DNA of 64,000 nt. Source: Bacteroidia bacterium (GTDB taxonomy: Bacteria; Bacteroidota; Bacteroidia; J057; JADKCL01). The notes under the pieces were generated by a model. The model had not been told where the DNA came from, did not search any database, and saw only the letters and a list, made by a program, of their open reading frames with translations. The stretch covers positions 131,325-195,324 of the forward strand of contig JACJYV010000010.1 of NCBI GenBank assembly GCA_020635905.1, in the 5' to 3' direction. Positions 24,701 to 32,705 of the stretch are shown piece by piece (within the stretch, counting starts at the first letter, position 1; each line of letters opens with the position of its first letter). The position numbers were made by a program, and so were the translations under genes.

Positions 24701-25380
24701 GTGAGGCCGGAAAATCCGCCTGCATAGACCACGTTGGTACTTGGTGCCTGCAGACAGTTGACCAGGGAGAAAACCATGGAGTCACCATCGGCGTCGTAGG
24801 CGCCCGGGTTATAGGAAGCGGCCTGGTTCACACAGAAAAAGCCCACGGGTGGGTTATTGAAGGTAGGGGAGGTATTGCAGGGAACCACCGTGTTATCCAG
24901 CCGGGACTGGACATAAATGCTTTGGCCCGAGGCGCCGCTAAGGGTGGTGATGGCTGCGTTCCGGCAACAGGTTGACCAGCCAAACACCCAGTCATTGCCG
25001 CAGCCGGGCGGCAGGTTGACGGTGCCTTCGTAAATGTATTCCTCAATCCCGAATGATCCGTTGCCGCCGCAGGCAGTTTGCTGGGACGGACAAACGGGGG
25101 TGATGTCGTTGGCAGAACCTACCTGGTTGGCATTGAAGGAGGAACTGACCCCGCAGGCGGATGAGGAATAAGTTATGGCCACCGAGCCCGGGGCGCTGAT
25201 ACCGTTACAATCGCGGTAAAATTTCAGCCTTACCTTATATTGATTGGGCCCGAGGCACTCATAGACAATTTCTGCTCCCAATCCGTGGGAGGCTTTGGCG
25301 GTCTGAAATGAGAATGTCAGGAATGCCGCAACAAAGGTGAGAAAGAGCCAAGAGAAACCTTGCGATTTAAAAACGCTCAT
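18742..25380 (-). CDS. Giant T9SS protein (2212 residues) with Gly-rich insert, SprB-like and Ig-like repeats
   Basis: A signal peptide (FLTFVAAFLTFSFQTAKA) opens this very large surface or secreted protein. Residues about 30-550 form cadherin/PKD-like beta domains with paired Cys. Residues about 560-690 resemble a beta-helix passenger. Residues about 693-995 are an extreme glycine-rich stretch with GGAGG and GGGGG runs. Three SprB-type repeats (GGxGPYTYEW-like) follow, then nine Ig-like repeats of about 68 residues, each starting LGNDTTLCxG and containing YLWQDNST. The C-terminus carries the gliding-type CHU_C/type B sorting domain (FFPTAFSPNGDGLNDIF, FDRWG, WDG, GVYVYNVEF). It is probably a surface adhesin or gliding-associated filament protein; no enzyme motif is visible. 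The glycine-rich DNA is GC-rich and creates long proline-rich antisense frames that are not genes. Confidence 0.9.
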   Translation of the reverse strand: MSVFKSQGFSWLFLTFVAAFLTFSFQTAKASHGLGAEIVYECLGPNQYKVRLKFYRDCNGISAPGSVAITYSSSACGVSSSFNANQVGSANDITPVCPSQQTACGGNGSFGIEEYIYEGTVNLPPGCGNDWVFGWSTCCRNAAITTLSGASGQSIYVQSRLDNTVVPCNTSPTFNNPPVGFFCVNQAASYNPGAYDADGDSMVFSLVNCLQAPSTNVVYAGGFSGLTPLTGGVTINPATGALTFTPTAIQVGVLCVMVEEYRNGIKIGEVVRDVQFRIIACSNNPPQITGINGTTAYDTTICVGATLCFNVNTNDLDGDNLVMTWNNGISGGSLTVSGNGGTSPVGTFCWTPTVNDAGAHFFTITIEDDACPVTGQNTYTYTVNVFVSSNGMNAGPDGSYCAGGNFNLNAVAPGATSILWSPSSGLSNPNLFNPVANPNVTTVYTATATFPDGCVLQDNAQVTVNPNPVISVSPATTYGCPGGSFLLTGASTSTITNWSWNPGPLPNTQSVTVSPGSSTSYTVTATDNNGCIGTGTAQVNVNVPQNNTCNVVYASPTGNGNGTQLSPANLIDAINMGACNNTIVKMAIGTYNIDTAILNITSNITLEGGFDPALNWEKTSAPGASRILRSTANPEGPANAPRLVAIYMNSAQNFRFQDLTVEVVGANQSGESVYGVHLTNCSNYNFTRTQFLSGNAGAGTAGFAGGAGVGGSGGGGGAAGNNDSQSASGAGGGGGNGAGAGNGVGGAGAPNPPGCCSTGFSGSPGTAASSPRAGGGGGGGASGGEEDRDGGTGGAGGAGGGGAVAGVPGVHGDSDGCGTGDCGGPGGAGGAGANGINGGPGSAGSHVGGFWVPGGVGGNGTDGFGGGGGGGGGGGAGQGGTFCVDGAGSGGGGGGGGGQGGEGGTGGSGGGSSFPIYLFTNGANGIFDDCRSVAGAQGAGGLGGPGGAGGPGGVGGAGNPYTGGEVGCGGNGGAGGNGGNGGTGGSGQPGQALALHLQGGTAPALQDINFNLPAQPVISMDNISCTQTAMNFGAGVSLTWDLGPGSAPQNPVGNSVTTQYGTIGRKDILYGADQYTGFANIIQANNLNPIIGTSAPLVNGNYRVCVGSSVYFNAVNGGLNYFYNWDMGGAASPNVYNGLQYDTVNVVMNTIGSFWIKLSFNTDCCGLSPQDSIQIFVDPQPNLSVVGPNALCDGDTASLVLTASGADLYTWAPPQGLNTTSGPVVTAKPTTTTTYLITGSNLMGTCFDTQTFTVNINGFTIGTSAATASCGGNGSATATPAGGVGPYTYEWVSTVPIQTTSTATNLQAGTYMVVVTDQGTGCTDSTAVVVPAGPGTLLAYISNITPVSCNGLSDGTATVSHIGGTPPFSYAWLPSGGGGATTTPQPAGSYTVTVTDNNGCTYVVTAQIPEPLPLFVDTLSTTPATCPYTADGGATINAGGGTGPFTYAWGPPLNLVGVISVSNVLPGTYPVGVVDAHGCTATYNVVIGSHIPPTATLGNDTTLCAGDVLTLDATTAGVTYLWSTNATSATITVSSAGQYWVELDDGTCTSRDTINVFYSNPPNLFLGNDTALCQGETLILDATVGGTATYLWQDNSTNPTFNVTVTGQYHVTVDSGVCSVADTINVTFDPPPVVNLGNDTTLCQGQNLTLNAGNPGATYLWQDNSTNSTLNATTSGIYWVDVTLLSCTVRDSITVTFDPPPTANFGNDTTLCQGQTLTLDATNAGATYLWQDNSTNATFTVSTAGTYTVTITRGPCVVVEDIIVNYDVPPVVNLGNDTTICQGQSLVLDATVAGATYLWQDNSTNATFSVTTTGTYSVDVTLGACTASDAINVQVDALPVIELGNDTTLCDGQTLVLDATTPSGSYLWQDNSTNATFTVTVAGTYSVTVSNGVCVVSDAINVSYNSPPTVSLGPDATLCEGESLTLDATTAGATYLWQDNSTNATLVVTTTGTYTVTVSVGVCDVSDAINVTFQAAPVVDLGPDSSFCEGSSYTLNAAVPNGSYLWSDGSTTASITVNAAGTYSVQVDDGVCQAEDEIILTLRFAPTGLDIGPDTTACEGETVILDATHPQAQSYAWDFGATTPVVEISQAGQYFVDIFNECGFTSDEITVGFEDCGCQVFFPTAFSPNGDGLNDIFLPLYACELASFRMVIFDRWGMLVFETSNPTIGWDGLLKNKDVQEGVYVYNVEFVWARGPVAGHKGGRRGSITLVR

Positions 25381-25637
25381 AGATTTTCCTGATTTAAGAA
25401 GTGAAGTATTGGATAGTTTGACCTTTAGAAAGTAACCGTTTTTTGGGCAGGGTTGAATGAAATGTTTAGTTTGGTCATAGTTTTAAGTACAAAATATAGG
25501 CTATTTATTAGTTTTTTAAAAATTTTTTTACCCTCCTTGCAACATTTGGGGGATTGTGCCGTATCCGGGGGCCGAAATGATCATGCATGGGTGGTGGTTG
25601 AATGGTTAATTTTTTCAGGTTTGAGGGGGGATAATAA
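25381..25637. other. AT-rich upstream region of the giant gene
   Basis: This stretch precedes the minus-strand start at 25380 and should hold its promoter. It is AT-rich near 25380-25530 with TTTAAAAATTTTTTT-like runs, but no clear TTG/TAnnTTTG pair is visible on the minus strand. No gene is supported. Confidence 0.4.
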
Positions 25638-25924
25638 CCACCGAGGACACGGAGATTTTTTGGAACAGATTCCCGGGCACGAAACCTGGAGGACACAGAG
25701 GTATTTTCGCTGAAAAGATGGATTTTACTCGTCACATCGCACAAGGCTCGCAGCTCGTAGCCCATAGCTCGCCGCTAAAAGAAAAACCACCGAGGCCACA
25801 GAGATTTTTTGGACCACGATCCCGGGCACTCAACCTGGAGGGCACAGAGGTATTTTCGTTGAAGGAATGGATTTGACCGGTCAAATCCCAAAAGGCTTGC
25901 AGCTCGAAGCTCGAAGCTTGTAGC
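25638..25924. repeat. Two 159-bp direct repeats
   Basis: CCACCGAGG starts a block at 25638 that is repeated from 25797. Each copy contains CACAGAGATTTTTTGGA or a variant, CCCGGGCAC, CTGGAGG(A/G)CACAGAGGTATTTTCG, and a tail of AGCTCG-rich sequence (GCTCGCAGCTCGTAG, GCTTGCAGCTCGAAGCTCG). The two copies differ by scattered substitutions. They end just at the stop of the cyclophilin gene. No coding function is seen. Confidence 0.85.
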
Positions 25925-26758
25925 TCAAAACCTTACCAACGTGGTTGATCCCACCCAATCGGGGGTTTGCATGCGCAGGAAATAGGCTCCCGGGGCGACT
26001 TCGGCTCCGTGCTGATCTTTGCCGTCCCAGTGGATCCGGTGGTCACCGGGAGAGAAATCTGCGGAGACCAGGTCCCGGATGAGGCGACCCATGCGGTCAT
26101 AGATAGAAAGTTCTACCCGGGAGGCTTCCCTGAGACCAAAGTAAATGTCGGTGGTTCCGTGAAAAGGGTTGGGATAATTTCCGCCCAGAATGGCCTTGGC
26201 GGTGCGCAGGTCGGGATCCACCCCGACCGGAGTCAGGATGCGGATGCTGTCGTTGCGGGCCGTGGTCAGGGGATAATCGTTGGCATTGGTGGGCACATTT
26301 TCCAGAGAATCCAGGATATTCATGCCGTTGATCACCTGGCCAAAGACCGAATGCAGGCTGTCGAGGTAGAGCAGGGGTTTCATGCAAATGAAAAACTGGC
26401 TGCCACCCGTATTGGGACCTGAATTGGCCATAGATATAATGCCCCGCTTGTAATGACGCAACTGGGGGTGGAATTCGTCGGGGATGGTGTAGCCTGGTCC
26501 GCCGTTGCCGGTTCCGGTCGGGTCACCGCCCTGAATTACAAAATGCTTGATGATGCGGTGCCAGATGGTATTGTCATAGAACTGGGTATCTACCAGGGAA
26601 ATGAAATTCTGGGTGGTAATGGGCGCCCGCACGTCCTCCAGTTGCACGTCAAACGGACCAAAATTGGTGTAAAAGCGGGCCACGGTGAGGGTCTGGGCCT
26701 GTAAGCCTGCCCGGATGGTGAGCAGAAAAAGAAGCAGGAAGAGTAGTTTTCGCATCAT
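25925..26758 (-). CDS. Secreted cyclophilin-type peptidyl-prolyl isomerase with T9SS/FlgD-like tail
   Basis: The 277-residue protein has a signal peptide (MMRKLLFLLLFLLTIRAGLQAQ) and a cyclophilin domain. The domain contains FYDNTIWHRIIKHFVIQGGDPTGTG, GIISMANSGPNTGGSQFFI and HSVFGQVINGM, including the catalytic Arg and the GSQFFI motif, followed by NILDSLENV. A C-terminal FlgD Ig-like/T9SS module follows (NYPNPFHGTTDI, IYDRMGRLIRDL, PGAYFLRM). It would speed cis-trans proline isomerisation outside the cytoplasm, and the tail suggests secretion or surface attachment rather than periplasmic retention. The ATG pair at 26758/26755 fits the signal peptide; upstream codons are ignored. Confidence 0.88.
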   Translation of the reverse strand: MMRKLLFLLLFLLTIRAGLQAQTLTVARFYTNFGPFDVQLEDVRAPITTQNFISLVDTQFYDNTIWHRIIKHFVIQGGDPTGTGNGGPGYTIPDEFHPQLRHYKRGIISMANSGPNTGGSQFFICMKPLLYLDSLHSVFGQVINGMNILDSLENVPTNANDYPLTTARNDSIRILTPVGVDPDLRTAKAILGGNYPNPFHGTTDIYFGLREASRVELSIYDRMGRLIRDLVSADFSPGDHRIHWDGKDQHGAEVAPGAYFLRMQTPDWVGSTTLVRF

Positions 26759-27473
26759 GCTGGTGTTATAAGCGGTGAATCTCTCTTCCCTAAGTTCACC
26801 ATTTTTTCCTGTCGGGACAAGTGGAGGTGGGGCTATAGTGATTTTTGGGTCACGCAATCCCGATAGCTATCGCATGCGCGTCAACTTAAGGGTTTATAGG
26901 TCACGCAAAGGCCGCAAAGGGGTTGTTTTCCGCGTTTCGTGGGTTGAAGGGAGCAAAGGACAAATGCATTAGGTAGGCCAGGAAGAAGAGGTGGTTTGTG
27001 GGATAAACAGGGTGGTGGCCGCAAAGGGATAAAGGGAGAATTTTCGGGAAAAAATCTTTGTCCACAAATAAGATGAGCACCAGAGGTGCGTCTCCCAGGT
27101 AGGCAAATTCTTTCCCGAAATGAAAGCCCCGGAGGGGGCGACTCAAATATCTGCAAACATATCCATCAGGATTCGCCCCGCTGGGGCTTTATCCCGTATA
27201 CTTCTAGCCCTACCAGGGATTCGCCCCGCTGGGGCTACAAATGTGGCGCCCCTACAGGACTACTTTAGCACCTTTCAACAGAGATTTCAAAAACGAAGAA
27301 GATCAAGGCGGACGCAGGTGACGAAAGGGGAGCAAGTGAGTATTTTGGAAAAGGTAAAACGCAAAGGTTCAAAAAAATGCTCATTGTCATTTTCACATTG
27401 CCAAATTGCCTATTGAACCAAGTCCAACGAAGAGATTCGAAGTTTTTAGGGGTCCCCTTTAATAAATAGGTAT
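26759..27473. other. Gene-free region with dispersed hairpin repeats
   Basis: No gene is supported. Two copies of GGGATTCGCCCCGCTGGGGC-like sequence occur near 27168 and 27222, each a small hairpin (GCCCC-loop-GGGGC), related to the hairpins at 12.5-13.1 kb. CGATAGCTATCGCATGCGCG near 26861 is a short palindromic run. CGCAAAGGCCGCAAAGG near 26903 resembles the common CACAAAG-type spacer repeats. Confidence 0.45.
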
Positions 27474-27481
27474 TACCTTTG
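27474..27481 (+). promoter_or_regulatory. Candidate -7 element (TACCTTTG) of the TlpA-like gene
   Basis: A perfect TAnnTTTG match ends 8 bases before the ATG at 27490, implying a very short leader. No -33 TTG is evident at the usual distance. Confidence 0.45.
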
Positions 27482-27489
27482 CCTTACAG

Positions 27490-28026
27490 ATGAACTCAAT
27501 GCGAAAAATTATCCTGGGTTTGGCCCTGGTAGGGCTGGTGGGATTTTTGGGATATAAATTTTATTTGAAACAATCTTCCCCCGCCAAAGGGGAGATGGCG
27601 CCTGAATTTGAAGCCACCCTGGTGGATGGCCAACCCTTCAGCCTGAAGCAGTTGCGTGGAAATTACATTCTGCTGGATTTCTGGGGCAGCTGGTGCCTGC
27701 CCTGCCGCAGGCAAAATCCGGGAATAGTTGCCTTGTATGAAAAGTTCAAAGAGCGGCATTCTGCCGCAGGCGAAGGGTTTGAGGTGGTGACCATTGCCCT
27801 GGAAAAGGAAGGGGATGCCTGGAAGAAAGCCGCTGAAAAGGATGGTTTTTCCTGGCCCTGGCAGATTGTGGAATATTCGCAGTATGTAATGATGTCCGAC
27901 CTGGCCCGCCTGTACGGGGTCACGGATATTCCCGCAAAATTTATGATCTATCCCGATGGCTCGCTGCACCCGGAAATGAATTTCAATGAGATTGAAGCTT
28001 TGCTGGAAGCGGAGTTGAAGGAGTAA
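27490..28026 (+). CDS. TlpA/ResA-like thioredoxin-family protein
   Basis: The 178-residue protein has a single N-terminal membrane anchor or signal segment (IILGLALVGLVGFLGYKFYL) and a thioredoxin-like domain of the TlpA/AhpC-TSA type. The redox motif is Trp-Cys-Leu-Pro-Cys at residues 68-72, preceded by LLDFWGS. The cis-proline loop is TDIPAKF near residue 149. It should act as a periplasmic thiol-disulfide oxidoreductase, for example in cytochrome c maturation or reduction of secreted proteins; the partner is not shown. It stands alone with its own putative promoter. Confidence 0.9.
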   Translation: MNSMRKIILGLALVGLVGFLGYKFYLKQSSPAKGEMAPEFEATLVDGQPFSLKQLRGNYILLDFWGSWCLPCRRQNPGIVALYEKFKERHSAAGEGFEVVTIALEKEGDAWKKAAEKDGFSWPWQIVEYSQYVMMSDLARLYGVTDIPAKFMIYPDGSLHPEMNFNEIEALLEAELKE

Positions 28027-28072
28027 AGGCGGCCTGAAAGGAAGGTCACCCCATCTTGCATAAAGAAGGGCC

Positions 28073-28172
28073 GGGCTAAAGCCCACCCCTATAGATTTCA
28101 TTCCTGACTGGATTCAGGAGTGGAATAGATGGCTTTGCCATTTTCTGGCGGGGTGGGCTAAAGCCCACCCCT
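28073..28172. repeat. Paired 18-bp repeats (GGGCTAAAGCCCACCCCT)
   Basis: The same 18 bases occur at 28073-28090 and 28155-28172. The GGGCT-AA-AGCCC core is self-complementary, and in the second copy it extends to GGTGGGCT-AA-AGCCCACC. They flank about 65 bases between two convergent genes and may act as weak hairpin terminators or belong to the dispersed hairpin family. Confidence 0.7.
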
Positions 28173-28179
28173 CGGCAGC

Positions 28180-28794
28180 TTAATTCCCCTCTCCGCCTGA
28201 TTCAGTGGCGGGGGAGCCGGGTTTATTGTGCAAATATTTCCATTTGGATTTCTTGAAGGCTTTTCCACCCAGGAAACCCACCAAGAGGGATACCAGGGCG
28301 GCCAGCAGGAAGATAAAGCCTGCGGCAGCCAGGCAAATGGCCAGGAAATACAGGAAGATGACCAGAATGATGGCGCCGCATCCTGATTGGTTATGCTCCA
28401 CATCCCGGCCGGCCAGCCAGAACAGAAAACCCGTTCCGACCCCGGCAATGCCGATTATCCCCAGGACCACCCCCGCGATCTTGGCGCCCAGTTTGCCCAT
28501 GCCCTTCACCCGCATATTCTCAATGTCCCCGTAAGGCACAAAGGTTTCGTTCAGGGTGATGCCGTTTTCATCGGTTTTGGTGAGGTAACCCTTGATTTTT
28601 TCCCCGGAATGGGTATAAACCTTAACCTTGGAGCCCTCAGGAATCTTGCGTGACCGATTGGGTTTTTTGATGTTCTGGACAGAAAACTCTTCTGCGCTTT
28701 GCGCTTCACTTTGGGCATGTCCCAATTCTCCAAAGCCGGCCAACAGTACCAAAAGGGCGAGAAGGGACGAGTAGAGGATGGGTTTGATTTTCAT
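28180..28794 (-). CDS. Membrane protein of unknown function
   Basis: The 204-residue protein has an N-terminal signal-like segment (ILYSSLLALLVLLAGFGELGHAQ) and a small soluble domain with KVKVYTHSGEKIKGYLTKTDENGITL, which looks like an SH3/Sm-type barrel. At least two hydrophobic segments follow (AGVVLGIIGIAGVGTGFLFWLAG; AIILVIFLYFLAICLAAAGFIFLLAALVSLLVGFLGG) before a short charged tail. The family is not recognised. The layout suggests an inner-membrane protein with one extracytoplasmic barrel. A TPR protein gene lies 41 bases upstream on the same strand, so the two may be co-transcribed. Confidence 0.75.
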   Translation of the reverse strand: MKIKPILYSSLLALLVLLAGFGELGHAQSEAQSAEEFSVQNIKKPNRSRKIPEGSKVKVYTHSGEKIKGYLTKTDENGITLNETFVPYGDIENMRVKGMGKLGAKIAGVVLGIIGIAGVGTGFLFWLAGRDVEHNQSGCGAIILVIFLYFLAICLAAAGFIFLLAALVSLLVGFLGGKAFKKSKWKYLHNKPGSPATESGGEGN

Positions 28795-28835
28795 AGGAAG
28801 TGGGTTAATAGTGTGATCCTGCCCGGAAATTCGGG

Positions 28836-29711
28836 CTATTTACCGCCCGGATTGGCGAGCGATGCCTGCAGTTTTTCCAGCTCGTGGCGAAGCTCTTCGT
28901 ATCTGATCTGGAAACTGGCTTTTACATTGGGACGGAGATCGGGAAGGCGGTCAATTTTGGCCATTTCCCCGCTCAGACGGTCTATGCCTTCCTTTACCGC
29001 ATCCTGGGCGCCTTTGATGTTTTGGTTGAGGTCGCGTTCCAGTTCTGCGATGTGTTGATAGATCAGGGCGATGTTGAGGTCGCCCCTTTTGGGGGCCGAG
29101 CGAAAGAAGGACTCGTCGGCTGAGTGGAAGTTCTTCAAAGCTTCAGCGGGATTCCCCAAAGCCAGCAGACATTCGCCTTTCATGGAATAAGGAAGATAAT
29201 TATTCTGCTCAATGTCGAGGGAGGCGTCGCAATAGTTGATTACGTTTTGGTAAATGGCCTTCTTTTCTTCTTCAGAAAGATCCTTGCGGCGGGCATCCAC
29301 CAGGGATTTATCCGACAATTCGGACAAAATTTCCTGGGCCCGGCCCGTTTCGGTCTTGATTTCGGGTTCGAGTTTGCCACTGTTGTCGCTGGAGAGGGCC
29401 AGTTTGAGGTCGGGATAAAGGGAAAGTCCATAATCCTGCATGCGCTGGCGGTTTTCAGCGGTGAATCCTTCGTTGCGCATGACCCGGTTGAGGTATCCGA
29501 GCTTGGCTTTGGCCCGGTTGAGGTAGGTTTCGGCGAGAACTTTGCCTTTTAGCTGGGTTGGATCGGCCAGGGCGGCGTCAAATTCCTGGATGGCGGACTT
29601 GTGATCCCCCATTTCGAGGGCTTTTTTGCCTGCGTTGACGTTATTACCCTGGGAAAATGAGTTCAAATGAAGAATTAAACCCAATAAAACAAAGAAAATG
29701 GGACTTTTCAT
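28836..29711 (-). CDS. Secreted/periplasmic tetratricopeptide-repeat protein
   Basis: The 291-residue protein has a signal peptide (PIFFVLLGLILHLNSFSQG) followed by TPR-like helices: NAGKKALEMGDHKSAIQEFDAAL, AETYLNRAKAKLG, YLPYSMKGECLLALGNPAEAL and a long charged C-terminal helix pair. TPRs mediate protein-protein contacts; no enzymatic motif is visible. The ATG at 29711 is chosen because the signal peptide begins there; upstream codons read no recognisable sequence. It precedes the small membrane protein gene on the same strand. Confidence 0.8.
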   Translation of the reverse strand: MKSPIFFVLLGLILHLNSFSQGNNVNAGKKALEMGDHKSAIQEFDAALADPTQLKGKVLAETYLNRAKAKLGYLNRVMRNEGFTAENRQRMQDYGLSLYPDLKLALSSDNSGKLEPEIKTETGRAQEILSELSDKSLVDARRKDLSEEEKKAIYQNVINYCDASLDIEQNNYLPYSMKGECLLALGNPAEALKNFHSADESFFRSAPKRGDLNIALIYQHIAELERDLNQNIKGAQDAVKEGIDRLSGEMAKIDRLPDLRPNVKASFQIRYEELRHELEKLQASLANPGGK

Positions 29712-29851
29712 GGATGGTTTTGTTGTGCTTCGTACTAAATTTCGATAAATATATACTGATTCACAATGTGAATGCACTGTGTTCAGAATATTTCTCATTT
29801 TATTCTGACGCGTTCAGGGGTCAGAATCTGGTGGTTCAGACTGGAAATACC

Positions 29852-32584
29852 TTATAAACTGATCAGTTTGAAGGTTTGATCCAGTTTGCCCGCTGACAGA
29901 TGCAGGAAGTAAATACCTGGAGATAGTTTCAGGTTGGGGTCGGATGAAATCTGCTGTTTACCCGCAACTCCCTGCTTATGCCACTGCCCAATCTGATTAC
30001 CCAACACGTCCACCAGGGCCATGTGGATGGTCTCAGGCTGATTCAGGTCCAGTTCCACCCGAAAAGTCTGGCTGAAGGGGTTTGGGAAAATGCGGGCCTG
30101 TCCGGCTGAAATCTGGCCATCGCGGGCCACAAACCCTTCGGGAATGCCTGCGGCAAAGCCGGAAAAGCCCGTATTGAATTCTCCCTGAATGAAGAAATCG
30201 CTGACTCCGTAAGCACCGCGGTTGGTGATGAGACTGTAATAATTGGTATTTCCGTTGCCGTTGGGGGTGGAAGGTGTAACGTTGGAAATGGGGCCACCGC
30301 TTTTGACCACCACGGCATCATTGCGCGACTGACTGGTGGTGCTTTCCCAACCCGAGATTTCCGCATCGGTGAAGTACAGTTTGATACGGTACTGACCCGA
30401 GGGATTATTATTGGCCGGGGTAATCAGATAGGATTTATTGGTAACAGCCTCGCCAATGCCCGGAAATTCGTACAGGGAAGCCCCCGTTCCGGCCCGGTCA
30501 ATGGTCACCGAGGTGCAGCCGTAATCGTGGGAGGAGAGGTTTTCAATGCCCACCAATACATCGCCCGTGGTGTTGTCATACCAGTAAACGGTGGCGTTTG
30601 GACCCAGATATTGCTCGTCGAGGGCATTCAACTGGGTTTCAATCGCAATGGGTAATCCCGCCGAAACCACGATATCATCCACCGCAAAGGGCGGATTATT
30701 TCCCTGATTATTGGCGTCGTTTTGCCAGTCAAATCCCAAATAAAACTGCTGTCCGTCCACTGCCGCGGGCAGGTTTACGTGCTGGGTGGTGTTGGCAGGC
30801 TGATTGACAAAGGGAGAAGCAAAGGTATTGCCCAGGAAATTGATGAAGGTAACTCCGTCAAGGGAGTAGGAGAGGCTGCCGTAGTCCACAGGGATGCCGT
30901 TGGCAAATTCTCCGTCGCAATGCCAAAGGAAATCGAGGGTGATGGCGCTGTAGCCCGTGGCGTCAATCATGGGGCTGATCAGGCGGGAGGAGGCCGACTG
31001 GCTGCGGCGGTAGGTGTTGGAAGTGCCGCTGTTGCGGGTGATGTAGGCGCTGCCTGCTCCGCTCATGCCGCCCGATCCGCCGGCAATTTTCCATTGGTTG
31101 GGCCCGTTTACATTGCCCACGCTCCATCCATTGAGGCCATTTTCAAAGTTCTCGGTAAAAAGTTGCAGAATAATTCCCGCCGCGGGATCATGGTCATTGT
31201 CTTCAATGTGGATGGTATAGGAAGCTGCCGGGGCGGCAGTCGCGTCGGTATTGCCAGTCACCACGATACCCACGGTGAGGTCTTCGGGGGATTCAATTTC
31301 TCCGTCGTCGTAAATCCTTACCGTCACATGCTGGTCGGCGGTGGCCCCGGTCAGGAAATCCACGGAGGCATTGAGGGTGTCGTAGTCCAGGCCCAGGGTG
31401 GCGGTGCCCGCCTGAATGGTCACCTGCACGTGGGCATCCCCAACGGGTGCGAGACCAATGCGAAGGGTCAGGTCGATATCCACGTAGCCGCGGCAATCCT
31501 GGGTGCCATCCACGCCGCTTTCGACCACGGTTTGCTGGGCGCCCAGGTAGTTGATGACCGGGGCCGGGGTGCATACGGTTGAGGTGAGGAGAGACTGGCG
31601 ACGAATGCTGTTGGCCAGCACGACATCCATGCGGGATTTCTGGTCGTTGGTAAAAATATTCATGCAGTTGTCGTCCGTGTAGTCCATGTAGTTCTGGACC
31701 ATATCCACGCTGTTGCAGGCCACATGGTTGGTGGGACAGCCAAAGTTGGAGTTATCGGAGGTGGGGGTATCGGCGCAAAAATCGTCCACTCCGCAGCCGC
31801 CGTCGCCCCAGATGTGGCGCAGGCCCAGCCAGTGACCGATTTCATGGGTGGCGGTGCGTCCGCCGTTGTAGGCTCCATTGAAGGGGTTTTGGGGCGGACG
31901 GCCCACGCTGTAATAGGTGACCACCACCCCGTCGGTATTGGCGCTGCCATTGCCCGTGCCGATGCCAGACAGGCCGGCTGCTTCCGGAAACTGGGCGTAG
32001 CCCAATATTCCTCCCGACATGTTGACCACCCATAGGTTGAAGTACTGGGTGGGGTCCCACACAGTAGCGGGCTTGATGGTGTTGTCGATGGTGTTGGTGC
32101 CGAAGGGTGATCCCGACATGGGGATGCGGTCGATGCCGTTGGTGGGGCCGCCGTTGGGGTCGAGGGCGGCCAGGCAAAATTCGATGTCACAATTGGCGGC
32201 TGCAGGCTTGAACCCGGCCGGGGTATTGGTGGTATCGGGATTCAGCCGCTGGAAATCTTCGTTGAGTACGTCGATTTGTGACTGAATCTGCGCATCTGAA
32301 ATATTTTCAGTGGAATTGCTGTAGATCACATGCACCACGGTGGGGATGACCCGGGTGGCGCCCCGTGGGGATGGATTTTTCTTCAGTTCGCGGATCTGGT
32401 CAGCCATCCAGGCTTCAAATTGGGCATCTGTTTGCAGGGAGGGATTGGCCAGCCTGCGGCTTTGCTCATTTTCCACCGTGTAGCAACGGATGTGTGTTTC
32501 GGATTGGCTTTTGGCCCCAAAAGGGAATATGAAGTTTGCAGCCAGGAGGGCCGCGCAGTATAAAATGAGATTTTTTCTACCCAT
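29852..32584 (-). CDS. M43-family (pappalysin-like) metalloprotease with Calx-beta and T9SS domains
   Basis: This 910-residue secreted zinc protease has a signal peptide (LILYCAALLAANFIFPFGAKS), a propeptide region, and a catalytic domain with HEIGHWLGLRH at residues 247-257, the extended metzincin zinc site. The Met-turn (QNYMDYTDD) follows near residue 295. Typical M43B features (VVHVIYSN, LWVVNMSGGILGYAQFP) are present. A Calx-beta domain covers about 370-465, then a jelly-roll/MAM-like region, then a T9SS type A sorting domain (IFPNPFSQTFRV ... GIYFLHLS). It should degrade external proteins or process surface proteins. All catalytic residues are present, so activity is likely. Confidence 0.92.
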   Translation of the reverse strand: MGRKNLILYCAALLAANFIFPFGAKSQSETHIRCYTVENEQSRRLANPSLQTDAQFEAWMADQIRELKKNPSPRGATRVIPTVVHVIYSNSTENISDAQIQSQIDVLNEDFQRLNPDTTNTPAGFKPAAANCDIEFCLAALDPNGGPTNGIDRIPMSGSPFGTNTIDNTIKPATVWDPTQYFNLWVVNMSGGILGYAQFPEAAGLSGIGTGNGSANTDGVVVTYYSVGRPPQNPFNGAYNGGRTATHEIGHWLGLRHIWGDGGCGVDDFCADTPTSDNSNFGCPTNHVACNSVDMVQNYMDYTDDNCMNIFTNDQKSRMDVVLANSIRRQSLLTSTVCTPAPVINYLGAQQTVVESGVDGTQDCRGYVDIDLTLRIGLAPVGDAHVQVTIQAGTATLGLDYDTLNASVDFLTGATADQHVTVRIYDDGEIESPEDLTVGIVVTGNTDATAAPAASYTIHIEDNDHDPAAGIILQLFTENFENGLNGWSVGNVNGPNQWKIAGGSGGMSGAGSAYITRNSGTSNTYRRSQSASSRLISPMIDATGYSAITLDFLWHCDGEFANGIPVDYGSLSYSLDGVTFINFLGNTFASPFVNQPANTTQHVNLPAAVDGQQFYLGFDWQNDANNQGNNPPFAVDDIVVSAGLPIAIETQLNALDEQYLGPNATVYWYDNTTGDVLVGIENLSSHDYGCTSVTIDRAGTGASLYEFPGIGEAVTNKSYLITPANNNPSGQYRIKLYFTDAEISGWESTTSQSRNDAVVVKSGGPISNVTPSTPNGNGNTNYYSLITNRGAYGVSDFFIQGEFNTGFSGFAAGIPEGFVARDGQISAGQARIFPNPFSQTFRVELDLNQPETIHMALVDVLGNQIGQWHKQGVAGKQQISSDPNLKLSPGIYFLHLSAGKLDQTFKLISL

Positions 32585-32705
32585 AGCTTTCGTTATTAAA
32601 TGGTCTGAAGGGTAGTCGGGGAATTTGCGGATTGAAGGTGCAGGATTTTTGGGATATTTCCAACTTTCAAGTGGAGGATGGATAGATGGCGACTTTTGGG
32701 AATGA

